From Mansonella perstans (lineage: Eukaryota; Nematoda; Chromadorea; Rhabditida; Onchocercidae), in the NCBI GenBank assembly GCA_037074765.1, contig JBAMDO010000104.1, positions 62,001 to 126,000 of the forward strand: a stretch of DNA of 64,000 nucleotides. Reading direction: 5' to 3'. The position numbers were made by a program, and so were the translations under genes. A model generated the notes under the pieces. That model made no database searches. It had not been told where the DNA came from and saw only the letters and a list, made by a program, of their open reading frames with translations. Positions 27,601-41,147 of the stretch are shown here, piece by piece. Position 1 is the stretch's first letter. Each line of letters begins with the position of its first letter.

Positions 27601-27726
27601 TCCACATTCACTGCATCATCGCAGCATTCAAAACCAACAAAAGTTGTCGTTGGAAGTATTTTGCATCAAATAAATTCACCAAATTCATCCATTTACGAAA
27701 AACGTGATGACAGTAATCTTAGATGA
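24644..27726 (+). CDS. Single-pass membrane protein with Cys-containing ectodomain, family not recognised
   Basis: Exon 1 (24644-24877) starts with a signal peptide (MKILLIITLSLICSTFCT). Exon 2 (25659-25805) reads ESQRLYVAHWSDGSPSDIQ and carries two Cys. Exon 3 (26463-26712) holds RLSIKLISVTTTG, then RLTARCFN and ERCPWC. Exon 4 (27089-27337) has a transmembrane helix (YLYILLAAFALITALSSALF) followed by a basic stop-transfer KQKKNR. The last exon (27507-27726) gives a Ser-rich cytoplasmic tail beginning YDIPWDCKYRPLPRW. This predicts a type I membrane protein of about 365 residues, perhaps a receptor or adhesion molecule. Two oddities: exon 3 needs a one-base frame change at an A7 run (26545-26551), and the exon 4 to last-exon junction is out of phase by the acceptor at 27506, so a micro-exon or other donor is missing. 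YDIPWD could be a tyrosine-phosphorylation or docking site; that is inference. Confidence 0.65.
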
Positions 27727-30700
27727 GTGTGAATTGAAACAGTGAGTATGTTGAACTGGTAAATAATGTGCTACCATTTGCTGTCCATATCATTTTAAGC
27801 AGAAATTCTGGAGATGAAGGTGCTAATTTTGCTGTATTATTAAGTACCTCATGTCATGTGATCTCTTCTAATCCTGTGATGATCTCATTTCATGTATATA
27901 TTTTTCTAAATAATAACGCTTTTTTTGCAAAACTGGTTTTTTCAGCAAAAAAATCCTGATAGAGTACGAAATAAAGTGCTTCTTGAGACTTTCTGTGAAT
28001 ATTGACAATGGAGTAAGACCGAAGATTCAAGGTGATCCGCCACTTCTCGGATATAATTCAGAATTTTATACCATAACTTCGATGAACATACAGAAATCAT
28101 TTATAGCAAAAAAATTGTAGGCTGAACAGAGTCAAACATTGTAACATATACGTAAGAGGCTCTAACTAAAACATTATATGGTAACCGAATATTTATCAAT
28201 GAAGCTTTGAGTAGAAATAAAAGAAATAAATGATGGCCAAAAAGAGGAGGAATGCGTAATGATTGCACAACAAGGTACTTTTACCGCTTGGCCCGAAAGC
28301 TTAAGTGTAACTCATTTGTTATCTGCTACGGTTATTCTTTTTGTGTAAAGAAGGAAAAACAACGTCACAAAAGAGAACAACTGTTCATTTTCTATAAGAA
28401 ATGAAATATCAATAGCAATAATTAGTATCATTTAAGTAATTATATTAATGAATCAGTATTCGAGCATTTCTATGCACAAAATAGTAATTAATCTAATTTT
28501 GCGTAGATATGCAGGTGCATATTAAATTGATAAAAAAACTCCAGGAAATGATATTTCAGATGTTTTATAGCAGAATTCGAATGATACCATGCACTTGCGC
28601 CGGAAGAACATTAAAAATGGATTGATTAATTAAGCTTGTAATATTATTAATAAAACAATTAAAATTAACCAGGAAACTCGTAGTAAAGTATAGAATTGGT
28701 TGACATATTTCAAAAGTAAGAGTAATTTTGGATGACAAATCATGATTATCATTAGTTATCTTTGTCACCAAAAATTGGAAAACTCAAGACCAGTGAAGAA
28801 AGGAAACTTGAAGATAATTGGAATCCCTTAACTTTTAGCTTGCTTCACTGTAGCGAAACTTCTTTAAAAACATTCACACTACTGATAAATCTGCAACTGC
28901 GTTACGTGAAATCAAATATACCATTCAAAATTAATTTTAAACTTTAAGATTTTTTTTAAATTCAACTCTCAATACTGGTATCATTAAAGTATAAAATATT
29001 GATGATTTTATAGGACATGATGAATTTTTGAGCACCTTGAAGATATTTAGCACGAGTTTTCGGCAGTGGGTAGATTTCAGGTAGACTCGCAGACTCATTC
29101 ATAAATTTTACCACTCGACAGTGAAATAATTAGTGTTGCTATCGATTCTGATCTTTGAAGTTTTCATTGATCCTTACATAAGGCATTGCATTCTTACTTG
29201 CATATCCGGCAGATCTATTATTAATTAAAATAGCATTACTATCTGATGAATATTTATAAATCTTTATAAATATTTATAGAGGCATTTTAGATAGGTAATT
29301 TTAAACAAATAAAGTAACTTTATTGGTTCTCATTCAAAACTTGTTTTATCATGCCTACAATTTGGACTTCATGAATTTCAGATCGACTTAATCATAAGAG
29401 GGAATGATTTCTTCGTAGGTACAATCACAAATATAATTTGACAAAACTAACTGAATGACAATAATTTGGCTTTTCTATTTAACAAAAATTCTAAAGAAAT
29501 GCAAGAATTTGTTTCAAGAATTTGTTTTTTTCTGACTATAGTATCATTGCATTTATCATCTGATCAGCGGTGATTCATGCTACCTGAGTGATAACAAGTG
29601 CCTCTACTAGACAACAACTGCGTTCGAAGTGTTTTGGATATCCAGTAACTTGTTAAAATGTTGAATGGAAACAGATTGCCTCAATTATTACAAAATAAAT
29701 TGGAACTGAGAATGTTCATGATAAATCCGACAAAAGAAGAGAAAAATCCAGTTGGGAAATCTCGAACACGTGGGAAGAACTTTTCTTAAAAGATAGAAAC
29801 GGCTCCGAAAAAACTTTTATTATTAGAACGATATCTTTTGCTGCTTGAACAAGTATAGTAGTCCTTATGTAATCGAATACTCTTCGTACCAATGTTTCTA
29901 AAATATCTGTTTTGGTTGTTAAGTAGACTTTCATTAGCCACTGGACAACAGAATTCCATATGGATATTGAAATGATTATTGAAATGAATATTATTAATCC
30001 AAACTATCGGTTTCAATGCAAACCATCGCAACGAAGGCTTGCAAATATGGCAAGCATTTCTTGACTTTTCTCTTTACTGTTTATGCTTTTCTTTGCAATT
30101 TCTGGAAATTTTTGAATAAACCAGTTAATACCAAATTTTTCAGTCCCAATTCTGATTTTGAATTCAAGAAGAACATTGTGCAAAATCAAGTCCGGAAAAA
30201 GGCAGGAATGACTATGGTCAAATGATTGTTGAATAGCGATATAAAATAGCTGCTATTTTACGAGGTCTAATTATAATATTACTTTTTTATAAAATACTAG
30301 AATTCTGACTTCATGTACCTTCTATTCCACGAATATTTTTTCAGATTTCAACATACGAATTATGGTAGTAGAATACTGAAGTATGATTTTGTTTACCGTG
30401 TCTGTGCTTTATGATTATTTTTTCCCGGAATTGGCACTTCGACTTTTCCACAGTGCTTTACAAGCCATAAAATTAGAAGCAAATACCAATTTAAATATCT
30501 GCATAAATCTCACACCTTTAATTGGATAAAGTTTCAAGTAGTTTCCCATAATATTATGTATTAAAGTGTCAATTTTTTTATAATCTGAAAAACAGCTCAC
30601 ATAGAGAATAATGAGACCAACAATGTCAAATTTATAAAAGCATTGCTGAACCTGAACCTAACTGATAAATTTGATATATTTTCAGAGTACAATCTGAATT

Positions 30701-31748
30701 CGAAAGACTATGCTTCCCTTGTTAATAGCTAATTAGTAGTGGAATCTATACATAGCATCTACTCGGTCCCGAGAAGAAGTTTTATAGCAGTTGACTTTAT
30801 TGACAGATTTGCCCATTGTTGCATTTTCAGACAACGCTCCTGCAAACTTGCGGGCTTTTTTTTTTTCATTGCTATTGCCACGTATCATTCTTTTTTTTTT
30901 TAAACGTAAATTTTTATATTACAGTTTTTTTTTGAATGAATTCAAAACTATTTATTCATATAGCATTTGCTAACACATTGTTTTCATCAAATGTTATTTT
31001 TTATTCATTTCATTTCCTTTTCACCTTTGTCATAAAATTTGGCATTTCGATGTCAAAAATGAATGTATTGTAACCAGATCATGTTTATTCATGTTGGATA
31101 AATTCTGTACGGTTTTCCAAAATGGCTTTTTGTTCTTTCATTATTTTTTCCTTTTTCCTTTGTTGTTGGATCATTTTGATCACCATCACTTTTTTAAATT
31201 TACGCCTTATTTGATTAAATGAAAATAATTATTAAAGAATATTGCTTAACATGATTTCTAGCATAGAAACGGTAAAAAAAAAAACAAAAAAAAAGTATTC
31301 GATGAAAAATGTACAAAATAATTGCACTAGCTGCTCATTTGAACCATCAAAGCAGTGATTTATCATAAGGAAAAAACCGTTGGAAAAAACGGAAAAAAAC
31401 CGAAGCAAAATTTTTCTTCCAATATTGTGGATGTATTGATTATAATTGTGTAGTATGTAGTGAAGTTTAGTGCATAGTTACATTTCAAATTTTCTTTTCA
31501 TGACTCAAATCATTATATCTACTGTAATGGACAAAACACCATTGTACGTTGTTTCTATTATCTTATTGTCTAAAATCCAATGTTTGCGGTGATAAACACA
31601 GTACCTATTGTAACGATTAAGCTCATCATACTCCCAATCTACCAGTATGTAATTCTTTTTCTATGTATTCATAAAGGTACAATCGTTGATTTATTATTTA
31701 CTATATTGTAGATCCTTTGTGTAACTCTAAAAGGTACAAATATACTAT

Positions 31749-31879
31749 GTATGCATATTAATACTACTATAAAAGGGATGAAGTTAACATTACATAGATC
31801 GAGTTCTGATTCGAAACACAGCATATCTCAACATTTCACTTCTTTTTACCTGCTTTTATAGTAGTATTAATATGCATAC
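31749..31879. repeat. Perfect 27-bp inverted repeat with 77-base spacer
   Basis: The left arm 31749-31775 starts GTATGCATATTAATACTACT and the right arm 31853-31879 is its exact reverse complement. Matching stops at both arm ends. The total length of 131 bases, perfect arms and AT-rich content fit either a small MITE-like element or a cruciform/hairpin-forming sequence. No target-site duplication was recognised. Confidence 0.85.
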
Positions 31880-33887
31880 GACCTATTTATCTACTCCTTT
31901 ATTATCCAGGAATCAAAGACCATCGAAATGGATGTCTCCATCAAAACAGTCAGCTGTTGCAAAGTTTTCAATTCAATAAGTCTATCATTTTCGTGTAATT
32001 TTTTTTTTAATCTCATCGACAGTCTTACTTCCACAACAATAATATGACCGATTTTTAATTTTTTTTTTTGTTTTTCGCTTTCTCCTTTAATTATATTAAT
32101 AAATATTCTTTTTACCATATTAAAGCTATTGCTATAATGTGTAGGATGATGATGAACGCTAATTAGCTAAATGAATTCCGATATTTAGTTGTTAGACAAT
32201 TAGTACTTTTCATAGGAATCATAAATATGAATCACATAATTATAATCATATTAGCTGAGTATGATTTTACCCCACTTTGTATTAGATGTTTTACTTCGCG
32301 TTTTCCTTTTGCTTTTCCGAAAAAGTTACTTTTAATTGATTGCATTTTTATTTAGCTTTATTTTAAAGTTTTTGTAAAACGTTTATAATGTTTGATATTA
32401 TCTAATAATTTCTTTTCAATAATACTCCTTCGATGATAACATGGTCAGGATTTATATATTTTATATTCATTTACAATACAATTTTTAAATCTTAAAAGAT
32501 CAGAAGTGATTTTGGTATTTTTAATATGACTAATACGTTAACACTAATTATGCATTATTTTGGATTAAATGAAACTTTCCTTTACATTTGCTTAGTGTGA
32601 TCCCGCAATGATTATTTCCACATTGATTGAATGGAGCGAAATGTTAGCGGAGTTATCATTTGAACTGATCAGAAAGTTTTCTTAATATTTGCGGTGATAA
32701 GAGATAAGATGTCCGATGAAAGAATTAGGAGATAAAAATGAGAAGCTATAAGAATGTGATAGCGGTACCAGATACGAGTTCTGATTTAGCCGAAGCTACT
32801 AGACATAGAAGATTTTGTAGAATTAAAGAAAGAAATTTTCTTCCAAATTTATTTATATTTATTTCTCGTTAAAAATGTTCATTTTTAGCATCTTATTTTT
32901 CAAATTCTCCTTTATCTTTTGCATAAATTTCGTTTCTTTCTATATTTACTTACATTTTGATGTTTTTTCTAATTTCATTATGAATCAATTAAAGCTCAAC
33001 CAATTGATTAATTAATCTCCTTCAAATAAACATAAATAAATACATCATCTTAAACTTTTTTGCTAATGTTAACATTAGCAAAAAAAAAAAAAAGTGTTGA
33101 ATTGGATAAGTTTAAATGATCATTTTAACAGCTGTTATTAGTTATGTTTAAAATCATGAATGAAATAATTATTAATTGTTTAATATTTTTTTTGTCTTAC
33201 TTCTAATCATTCAACTATCAATTCATTATTTTTAAAAAGTCAATAAGTGTACGTTATGTTTTTTTTTTTTTTTTTTTCTATTGTTATTGTTGAAAGCAAA
33301 TGTTTTTGAATTGAATAAAAAGGTAAAAAAGTTTTCTCTAGCAATTGATATTTTTAAAATTGAATGAAAGAAAATAAAAGATTGTTTGAATTGTTGAAAA
33401 AGAAAAAGAAAATTGTGATTACTGCTTCTTTAATTTTCAATAAACAAAAAGCAAAATTTTTCGGGAGAGATAGCAACAATTGAAAGTTAAAAAAAAAAAA
33501 AAAATATCTTAGCTAAAGAATTAAAGAACTAAAGAACTAAAGAAGTGAAGAAGAAGAAGAAGCTCATTACTATTTAATTATACTCATTGAGTGTGGATGT
33601 TTTTCTATAGTATATTTCAAATATTTCAAAGAGGAATATAATTTTCAAAAGTAAAAAAGAAAAGGAGAGGGAGAGAGAAAGGAGAGAATATGATTGTGGA
33701 AAGATAGATATATAGATTGTGTTCAGTAACTGGGGCGATGTAACAACAGTAGCGGCAGTAGCAGCAAAATTTCTCTGAGGGAAGAAGGAAGAAGGTATTG
33801 GCAGTGGTGATGGTCTTTTGTCGGGCAATATACCGATGTATATCTTACTTTTTTTTTTACTTGTATACTTTCTTTAACTTTATAATA

Positions 33888-33898
33888 TTTTTTGCAGA
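33888..33898 (+). promoter_or_regulatory. Putative trans-splice acceptor of coronin
   Basis: A strong acceptor (ATTTTTTGCAG) ends at 33897, 62 bases upstream of the coronin ATG, with no upstream coding exon recognised. It may accept a spliced leader or close a 5'UTR intron. Confidence 0.4.
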
Positions 33899-33959
33899 AA
33901 TATTTCTTCACGATAATCTCTCATCCTAAATTTGGAAATAACAACAAATATCGGTTAGG

Positions 33960-36208
33960 ATGAGCAATATTGTACGACAGAGTAAATTTCGACATGTATT
34001 TTGTAAACCTGTAAAACATGAACAATGCATGTCTGATATACGTATCACCGAAATTACATGGGATTCATTATTCTGTTCATGTAATTCAAAATTTATTGCA
34101 ATAATTTGCAAAGGAGCTGGTGGACCATTTCTTGTTATACCTATCAATAAGGTTAATCTATTTTTTAAATTAATTTATTTATTCTTGAAATTCAATCGAT
34201 TTCTCTCATTTCTGCTTTCTCTTAACGTTTAGCACTATCATTTTTCTTTTTTTTTTTTTTTTTTTTTTTTGCAAAAGGATGTTAGTGAAGCGAGATGAAT
34301 GTGAAATTTTTGCAACTGCTGGGGGATTAATCGATGATTGATTGTCATGTAGTTTGATTCAGTATGCATGTATGATTGACCTGTAACTGACTAAAATGAA
34401 CAGACATTTTATTTGGTATAACGATAAATTTGGTAAATGGATGTGTTGTAATTGAGTCATCTCAATGTGTCAAAAAAGTAATGTTTGACATTGATTTGTA
34501 ATTTGTGAAAGTGAAATAAAAGTAATTAGGATGCTGTCTTGCATAGTTTGCAAGATAATAGCAAACTGAAATGATAACTTTTTGGAGAATGTGTTTTAGT
34601 ATGCACGTCTACTCTAACTAACCGGATCAGTACAGTTTTATCAGTATAATGTTGTGAAAGATGGCATACTTCATCGTCAGTTGCTAAGGTTGCTTGTTCT
34701 TTGGGATAGGAGAAGACAAGTTGTTGTGAACTAATTCATCGTGAACCCATCATTTTTTTTAATCCTGAATTCCCAATTTATTACTACTATTAAAATATTG
34801 TCATAACTTATTAATTCAATCAGTGATTATCAAAAAAATGTATAAATTTTTTTTCCTAATTACAATAATTAATGCAATGAGAAAATTCAAAAAAATTAAT
34901 AGAATTTTTTATTTTTAATTTATGTTTACTATTATTTTTATTGCTCCTAACATTCTTCTATATTTTTCTATTTTACATTTTAAATTACTTAGTGAATAAG
35001 AAGAACTAAGTAATCTTTAATTCAATTAATCTTCAATTTAATCTAAGTAATCTTCAATTAATAGTTAGTGCAGTGAACTATTGGGTTCAGTTTCAAAATA
35101 GTGTCAGATTTTGTTTAATTTAGAAAAAGTAGAAAAACCGAGATTTTCATTTCAATTTGAAAATTCAATTTAATAAATGTGTATTATTCGTAACATTTTT
35201 TTTATTTTTCAACTGAAAATTTAGTTTTTGATAATCGAAATAAGGTACCCTTTTTTAGAGTGAGATATAATTAAAGGTAGAGGAAAATGCCGTATACTTC
35301 AACATCTTGCCATACAATATTTGTCTCTTTCTATGGAACTTTAGCATTTTAATTTTACTGTCCCGTAAATTATGATATATATAAATATATATATATGGCA
35401 TCCTTCCTCCATAACATGTCATTGTCGGATATTTTTTTTTTAATATCGCTATGACAAATGCCATTTGGTCTTTCTTTATGAATTCATTTCAATACTTATT
35501 ATGCTAATAACATTTCAAATTTGCAAAAATAATTTCATTTGAATGTGTTTTTCTTTAGTATCTGCGACCTTGAAATTATTATCTTTGATTTTTTTTTTGA
35601 GAGTGCTAAATTTGATAAATATCATTTGAAAGTTGGATGAATAGAACATAATGCTGTTTGTATATTTTGCTAATTTTAACTCTTTAAAATACATCTGAAA
35701 TTGGAAATAAATTGAGAGCTTTTATGAACGATTAGAAAAGATTTTCGCATCATTTATTCTTCCTATTTTTGATTTTCATAAATTTTTAAAGCAATCTTTT
35801 ATTCTGTCCTACTTTTTTGCCTCTTCTCTCTCTCTTTCTCACTATTTTATAATTGTCCTAAAATTTCCTGCAATTTTATCATTTCCTTTGGTCGTCGTCA
35901 GTTACATTTCAATTAAGGCAACAAAAAGTACCATAATATAACCTTTTTACATTTGCACACATTCAGTAGAATAATTCATAATTAAGACATGAACAATATA
36001 ATTAGTACTGATTTGTGAACGCAATGTTTGCGAGCAAACTTTAAATAGTTTAGCATGAATTCATTGATATTATCCATTTAATACATAGGTAAAGATGATG
36101 TTAGAGACTTTGTGTCTTGAAATTTGGATTGTTAATTTGTAATTTAATTTAAGTTCACCCTTTGTAATATTTACAATAATTGTTATCCTAAGTTAATAAA
36201 TTTTGCTA

Positions 36209-36239
<31 letters not shown>

Positions 36240-39200
36240 AAATGATGACAAATAATATTTTTATACTTCAATACATTAAACAACATTGATGGAACATTGC
36301 TAATTTCCTTTTTATGAGACATTTTTTGTTTTTAAAATAGCATAGTTATTACAATTTAAAATTAGCATTATTGTAGGTTGGACGTATCGAAAAAGATTAT
36401 CCTTTCGTAGATGCTCATCGTGCTCCATGCCATGAAGTAGCCTGGAGTCCTTTTAATGATAATGTTATTGCCAGCTGTTCAGAGGATACTACTTGCAAGG
36501 TATCATTGTTACAGTTATTTTTGATTGATGTAAAAACATTTCTAGTAAGCATGCATATTTTGTTATTATTGTTTAAATAGTTGCATCATTAGTTTGTATA
36601 TAATTAAGGTATGGTTAATTCCGCAAAATGGTCTAATTCGCACGATTAGTGAACCGGTGGTTGAACTATGTGGTCATCAAAAACGCGTAAACACTTTAGC
36701 ATGGCATCCAACAGCTAGCAATATTCTACTTACTGCTGGTTATTTTCTTTTTTTTTTTTTGACAGAGAGAAATTAATGTGTTAATTAAGAAAAAGTTGAA
36801 TGTTACTTCCTATTGAAAAATTTTTTTTCCAATATTTTTGGTACTGTAAGGAACTGTCTCATTTTGCTACCAGTTATTCCTTGGTGTGTTTATTCTTATA
36901 TTTTTAGGCGGCGAAAATAAATTGTTAATTTGGAATGTGGGTACGGGGGATGCTTTACTGGAAATCAGCGGTCATCCGGATATGATATGGTCAATATCTT
37001 TCAATTATGATGGTTTGTTTTTTCTAAATTTTTACGATAGATTTATTTGAAAAATGTCGATTTCTTCCTGGAATCACTGTATTTCAAAAAACTGATCTAC
37101 ATTTCCTTAGACATGTTAGGATTGTGAATCTTGAAGATTTCTATTGGAATCTGCACTGAATTGGTACTAGAACAGAGGAACTAGCATCAAAAAAATGAAC
37201 CTATAAAGTTAAATCAGACTTTCCGATATGTTTACTTTCTTCTTTATGCATAAAGTTAATTTAGAAAAATTGATTATTTTCAGGAAGTCGATTCGTGACG
37301 ACGTGTAAAGATAAGAAAATACGGGTAATCGACTCTCACACGGGTGAAGTTCTTCACCAGGGTAATGGACATGAAGGAGTCAAGCCGCAACGCGCAATCT
37401 TTCTTAAGGACAACAGAATTTTTACTACCGGTTTCACAAAACGTTCTGAAAGGCTTTACGCACTTCGAACACAAGTTTGTTTTTTTTCGTTGTTCGGAAT
37501 TAGTTAAACTTGTATCACTAATTATTCTTTTCCTTTCAAAATTAATGCGAATTCTTTTTCTTTCTTTTGCTAGAATTCCGATTTATTTATTCGGATTTAA
37601 TCTATTTCAAAATTTAAGGTTTGTCTCAAATTTCTTCCTCAGTCATCTTTAAGCCAAAAATATTTAGGAGAATCTGGATGAACCATTGATACAAGAAGAG
37701 CTTGATACAAGTAATGGTGTTTTGTTTCCACTCTACGACGAGGACAGTGGCCTTATTTATCTAGCAGGCAAAGTAAGTTTTGTGATGACATTATTAAACA
37801 GTAGTTGTTAGCGATCATTGGTATGTCCTGAGGTACAAAAACTCATAGCTTGTCTCAGTGAAATTTGTAATCAAAAAATTGAACCTGCCAGGATTCATAT
37901 TCAGATAGGCTTCTATTCTTGTTTGCATATGAATGTTTAATTAAATCATCTTAATGTTATTAGCACCATTTAGCTCTTCAGGGTGACTGTGCTATACGAT
38001 ATTATGAAATTAACAATGAATATCCGTTTGTACATTATATCAATACATATAATACATCCGAACCGCAGCGTGGCATCGCATTCATGCCAAAATTGGGTCT
38101 TAACTCTAATGAAAACGAAATCGCACGCATATACAAAGTAACGACAAAAGGTGTTGTCGACGAATTACAGTTTTTTGTTCCGAGAAAATCCGACTTATAT
38201 CAGGTTTACTCATTTGAGGTTCAGCATATGTGAATCCAAATTACTTTAAATTTTTACTACGATTCTCTATGAAGATCATATGCATAATGCCTTACTTCAT
38301 TTTGCTCCGGTAAATCTTGTAAAACACGTAGAATATAAGATTTGCTTTACATAAATGAGGACTATAACTCTCAGTATTATGAGCAGTTACAAATGAACAG
38401 ATGAGAAAACAAATTGGCCAAAATGCAACTAGTCTACATTTCTTGTAATTTTAGGCAGATTTGTATCCAGATACTCGAAGCAGCATGCCAGCACTGACCG
38501 CAGAACAATTCATCGAAGGTCAAAATGCCCCTCCGAATTTGGTTCCAGTAAATCCAGAGGCTGCTGCTGCTAAACCTAAAGTACAAGTAGCCAAAAAAGC
38601 CAATATTCTTGCTCATCTTCCTCCTAGGTTTTAATTTCTATATTATTTTGAATAATCGCCTTATTCAGGTTTGCGGTTTTGACGTTACTTTAGATGAAAG
38701 GCATGCAGAGCATTCAGATTCATTCATAGCGTAAGAAATGCATTGACAAAATATATCTAGCCAGGAATTGGCCGCATCGCGTTCACAGAATGAGCAGCAG
38801 AGGATGTCATCATACGAGAATATATGTCATGAGGAACCAGCTCCGACACCACGTCAATCCAGACCGAAAAGCATGCTTGCTGGAGCACTTGATGAAGATA
38901 CTGGCATTATTAAGATAGAACGTAGCGGAGGTCCGGAACATGAACAACGTCCACACAGTGCACGTAATCCAGAACGTCAGAGTGCAATGGTGCGGCAACA
39001 GGTGTTTTCCCCAGTATTTCCCCTCGAATTTGATTGAAAATTGTTCGAAATGAAATTATTTGTCGATGAGGAAATTAAAATAAATATTACCTTAGTTTCT
39101 TAATATATCGGATAGTATTCAGGTACACCTGCGATCGCATGTCGAAAGAGATGATGCGCAGACAACACCTGGTCAAAGAAGAATAAATGCTGATTTAGAA

Positions 39201-39912
39201 CGTATCAGACGAGCAAAAGAAAGGGAACCGGATCGAGAAGAGCTTGCTCCACCACAGCAAATGCGCATTAATTCAGTTTCACCAAGGCAAAGTATGAGTG
39301 GTCCTTCTGAGGTAAAGATTTTCTTGATCGAACGTTATCTAATGTTTCTAAAGCGACAAACTCCTCCCTGATTGAGTTTTGATGATTTGGACTGGTCAGC
39401 GAGTTCTTTTATATATTGGTAGTTAGCGGTTTCAGGAGTATTTCCCACCACTTTTTTTCCCCGGTACCATTACATCTTTTACGTTATGAACGAGCTTTTC
39501 TAACTGTTCGATAGTTAGGAAAGTTTTAGCAAAGGTGGAAATGCCCTTCAGGTATGGTTCACTCGATTCAAAGTTGTTTGCGATTTATAAATGCATTTTT
39601 TTACGTCCATTTTTCGAAGAATTTTTTTATTCTCACTAATAGTTGTTACCATTGTCTTATTCTGTTTTTAATCAAGCAGAATTTTAATGTGGACTTAGCA
39701 CGACAAGTGAACCATAAATTTCGCCTGTACAAATATTTAATCACGAAGTCAGTAGTTGCATTCAGGAAGTTTAATTTCAGTCAAGTTCAGTAGAAGACGT
39801 ACAGTCAGATTTGAACAAGATTAAAGCTATCCTACGGCAGCACGAGAGAAGAATTCGCTTATTGGAGGACGAAATAGCTGATAAAAATATGGCTGATACA
39901 TATAGCTTTTAG
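33960..39912 (+). CDS. cor-1: Coronin, actin-binding WD40 protein
   Basis: Coronins bind F-actin and regulate Arp2/3 and cofilin-driven turnover. The N-terminus [18 protein letters not shown] is the diagnostic coronin start. WD40 repeats follow ([59 protein letters not shown]), then [11 protein letters not shown], the coronin extension [11 protein letters not shown] and [17 protein letters not shown], a low-complexity linker, and a C-terminal coiled coil ([20 protein letters not shown]). Exons: 33960-34151, 36377-36499, 36609-36738, 36908-37012, 37284-37474, 37668-37772, 37982-38203, 38455-38627, 38761-39001, 39123-39311, 39781-39912. All phases close, giving 600 aa, close to what I recall for nematode COR-1. 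Intron 1 is 2.2 kb. In WD repeat 4-5 the usual ALWDxxN after SERxx is replaced by YALRTQ/ENLDEP across a splice junction, so that boundary could be slightly different. Confidence 0.95.
34247..34270. repeat. T24 homopolymer in coronin intron 1
   Basis: Twenty-four consecutive T residues lie 95 bases after the exon 1 donor. A second, longer T run lies in the same intron at 36209-36235. Such tracts are slippage-prone in replication and sequencing. Confidence 0.9.
36209..36235. repeat. T27 homopolymer in coronin intron 1
   Basis: Twenty-seven consecutive T residues occur 141 bases upstream of coronin exon 2. The tract is too far from the acceptor to be its polypyrimidine tract. Its true length is uncertain in any assembly. 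Confidence 0.9.
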
Positions 39913-41147
39913 AAAGACTGTCTTTGTGTTGCCTATCCCAAAAGTACGGGGTTGTAACTAAAATATTCGTATCACTAACCATTATTTAATAATAAAAAAG
40001 GTAAATAAGAATATGACAAGAAAGTAGAAAATGAATAATAGATTCAAAAGAAAAGATGATATATTATCAGCATTAAGAAAAGGATCAACCTAACTTCATT
40101 TTATTGCTATTTTTGTGCCTTTTTTTTTTTTTTGAAGATTAAATTGTATTTGTAAGCGTAACCTTTAAAAGCTGAATATTGTGAACTTTGAAATTTAGCG
40201 ACTGAAATAAAGATTGAAAAAAATAATGCATAGAAACAAACAAGAAAAAAATCTTGATATCAATACAAATTTAACTGGAATCATTCATATCAAGACAAAT
40301 TTGTGCTAGTGTATTATTCTTTCCCGTAATATATTTACTTAGAGCGCACTTAAGTGTTTAGGAGCACGCAGGATCCCAAGTGTTTAATATCCTGAATCTG
40401 TGCTTCAACTTCTTAATACTACAGTAAATACAGGAATCGACGCTAATATCTGAATCATTACCATTCACGGTGAAAACCAATACAGTAGAAATTTATTCAA
40501 CAAACATCGCGCAACTTCAAAGTTTTTTTAGGGTTATGATTTTTAAAAAACTAAAAATTGCATCAAACACCAGTAACTGTTAGACATTGTTTAAAGAAAC
40601 TGAACAAAGGCTCTGAGGTTCGTGAAGAGGGACTTTTGTTTTGAACAAAAAAGAATGCAGTATTAAAACAGATTTTCCTGAGATGTTCATCAGATTGACG
40701 AACGAATATTCTATTTCCATTGCTTAACGAAAAATTCATACGTAATCAGATTAATGGCTCAGTAACACTCAAATTTTAGCAACGAAAGCTGATATTTATG
40801 AGATAATGCTAATCCCATTAAAATATGATGATGACGTTATTTACTTTCAAGAGACAATCTTTCTATGAGTTGACTGCTGCTTTTCAAATATACGATAAAA
40901 AAGTTTTCTATGAAAAATAGGAAATACTGACACTATATCATATTAAAAATTTACAGCGTGAATTTGGTTTTTATGTCCTTCTCCTATTTCGTAGAAAATA
41001 AACCTAATGCAGTAAACCAAAATGTCTATATCTGATACTTCCCTCTTTGCTACAATCCCAAAATGCTTTAAAAATTTCTTGCAAATATGAAGTATGAACT
41101 TCTAAAAATAAAAATAAATCAACAATGAAATAATGAATTTTTACAAT
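39913..41147. other. Convergent 3' flanks of coronin and dyskerin
   Basis: The two genes run towards each other here. Candidate coronin poly(A) signals are AATAAA words near 39992 and 40206. I see nothing else that looks coding or structured apart from short A/T runs. Confidence 0.6.

Larger units (their letters stand above)
27727..33959. other. Gene-free stretch between the membrane protein and coronin
   Basis: No convincing exon was seen on either strand. It contains the perfect inverted repeat 31749-31879, several T or A tracts (for example 19 T at 33259-33277) and a GA-rich segment near 33530-33690. The end of the segment probably holds the coronin promoter and a leader exon or trans-splice site. 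Confidence 0.6.

Noticed and set aside
37344..37652. 102-codon plus-strand frame overlapping coronin exon 5
   Set aside because: It is an out-of-frame shadow of the coronin exon followed by intron sequence.
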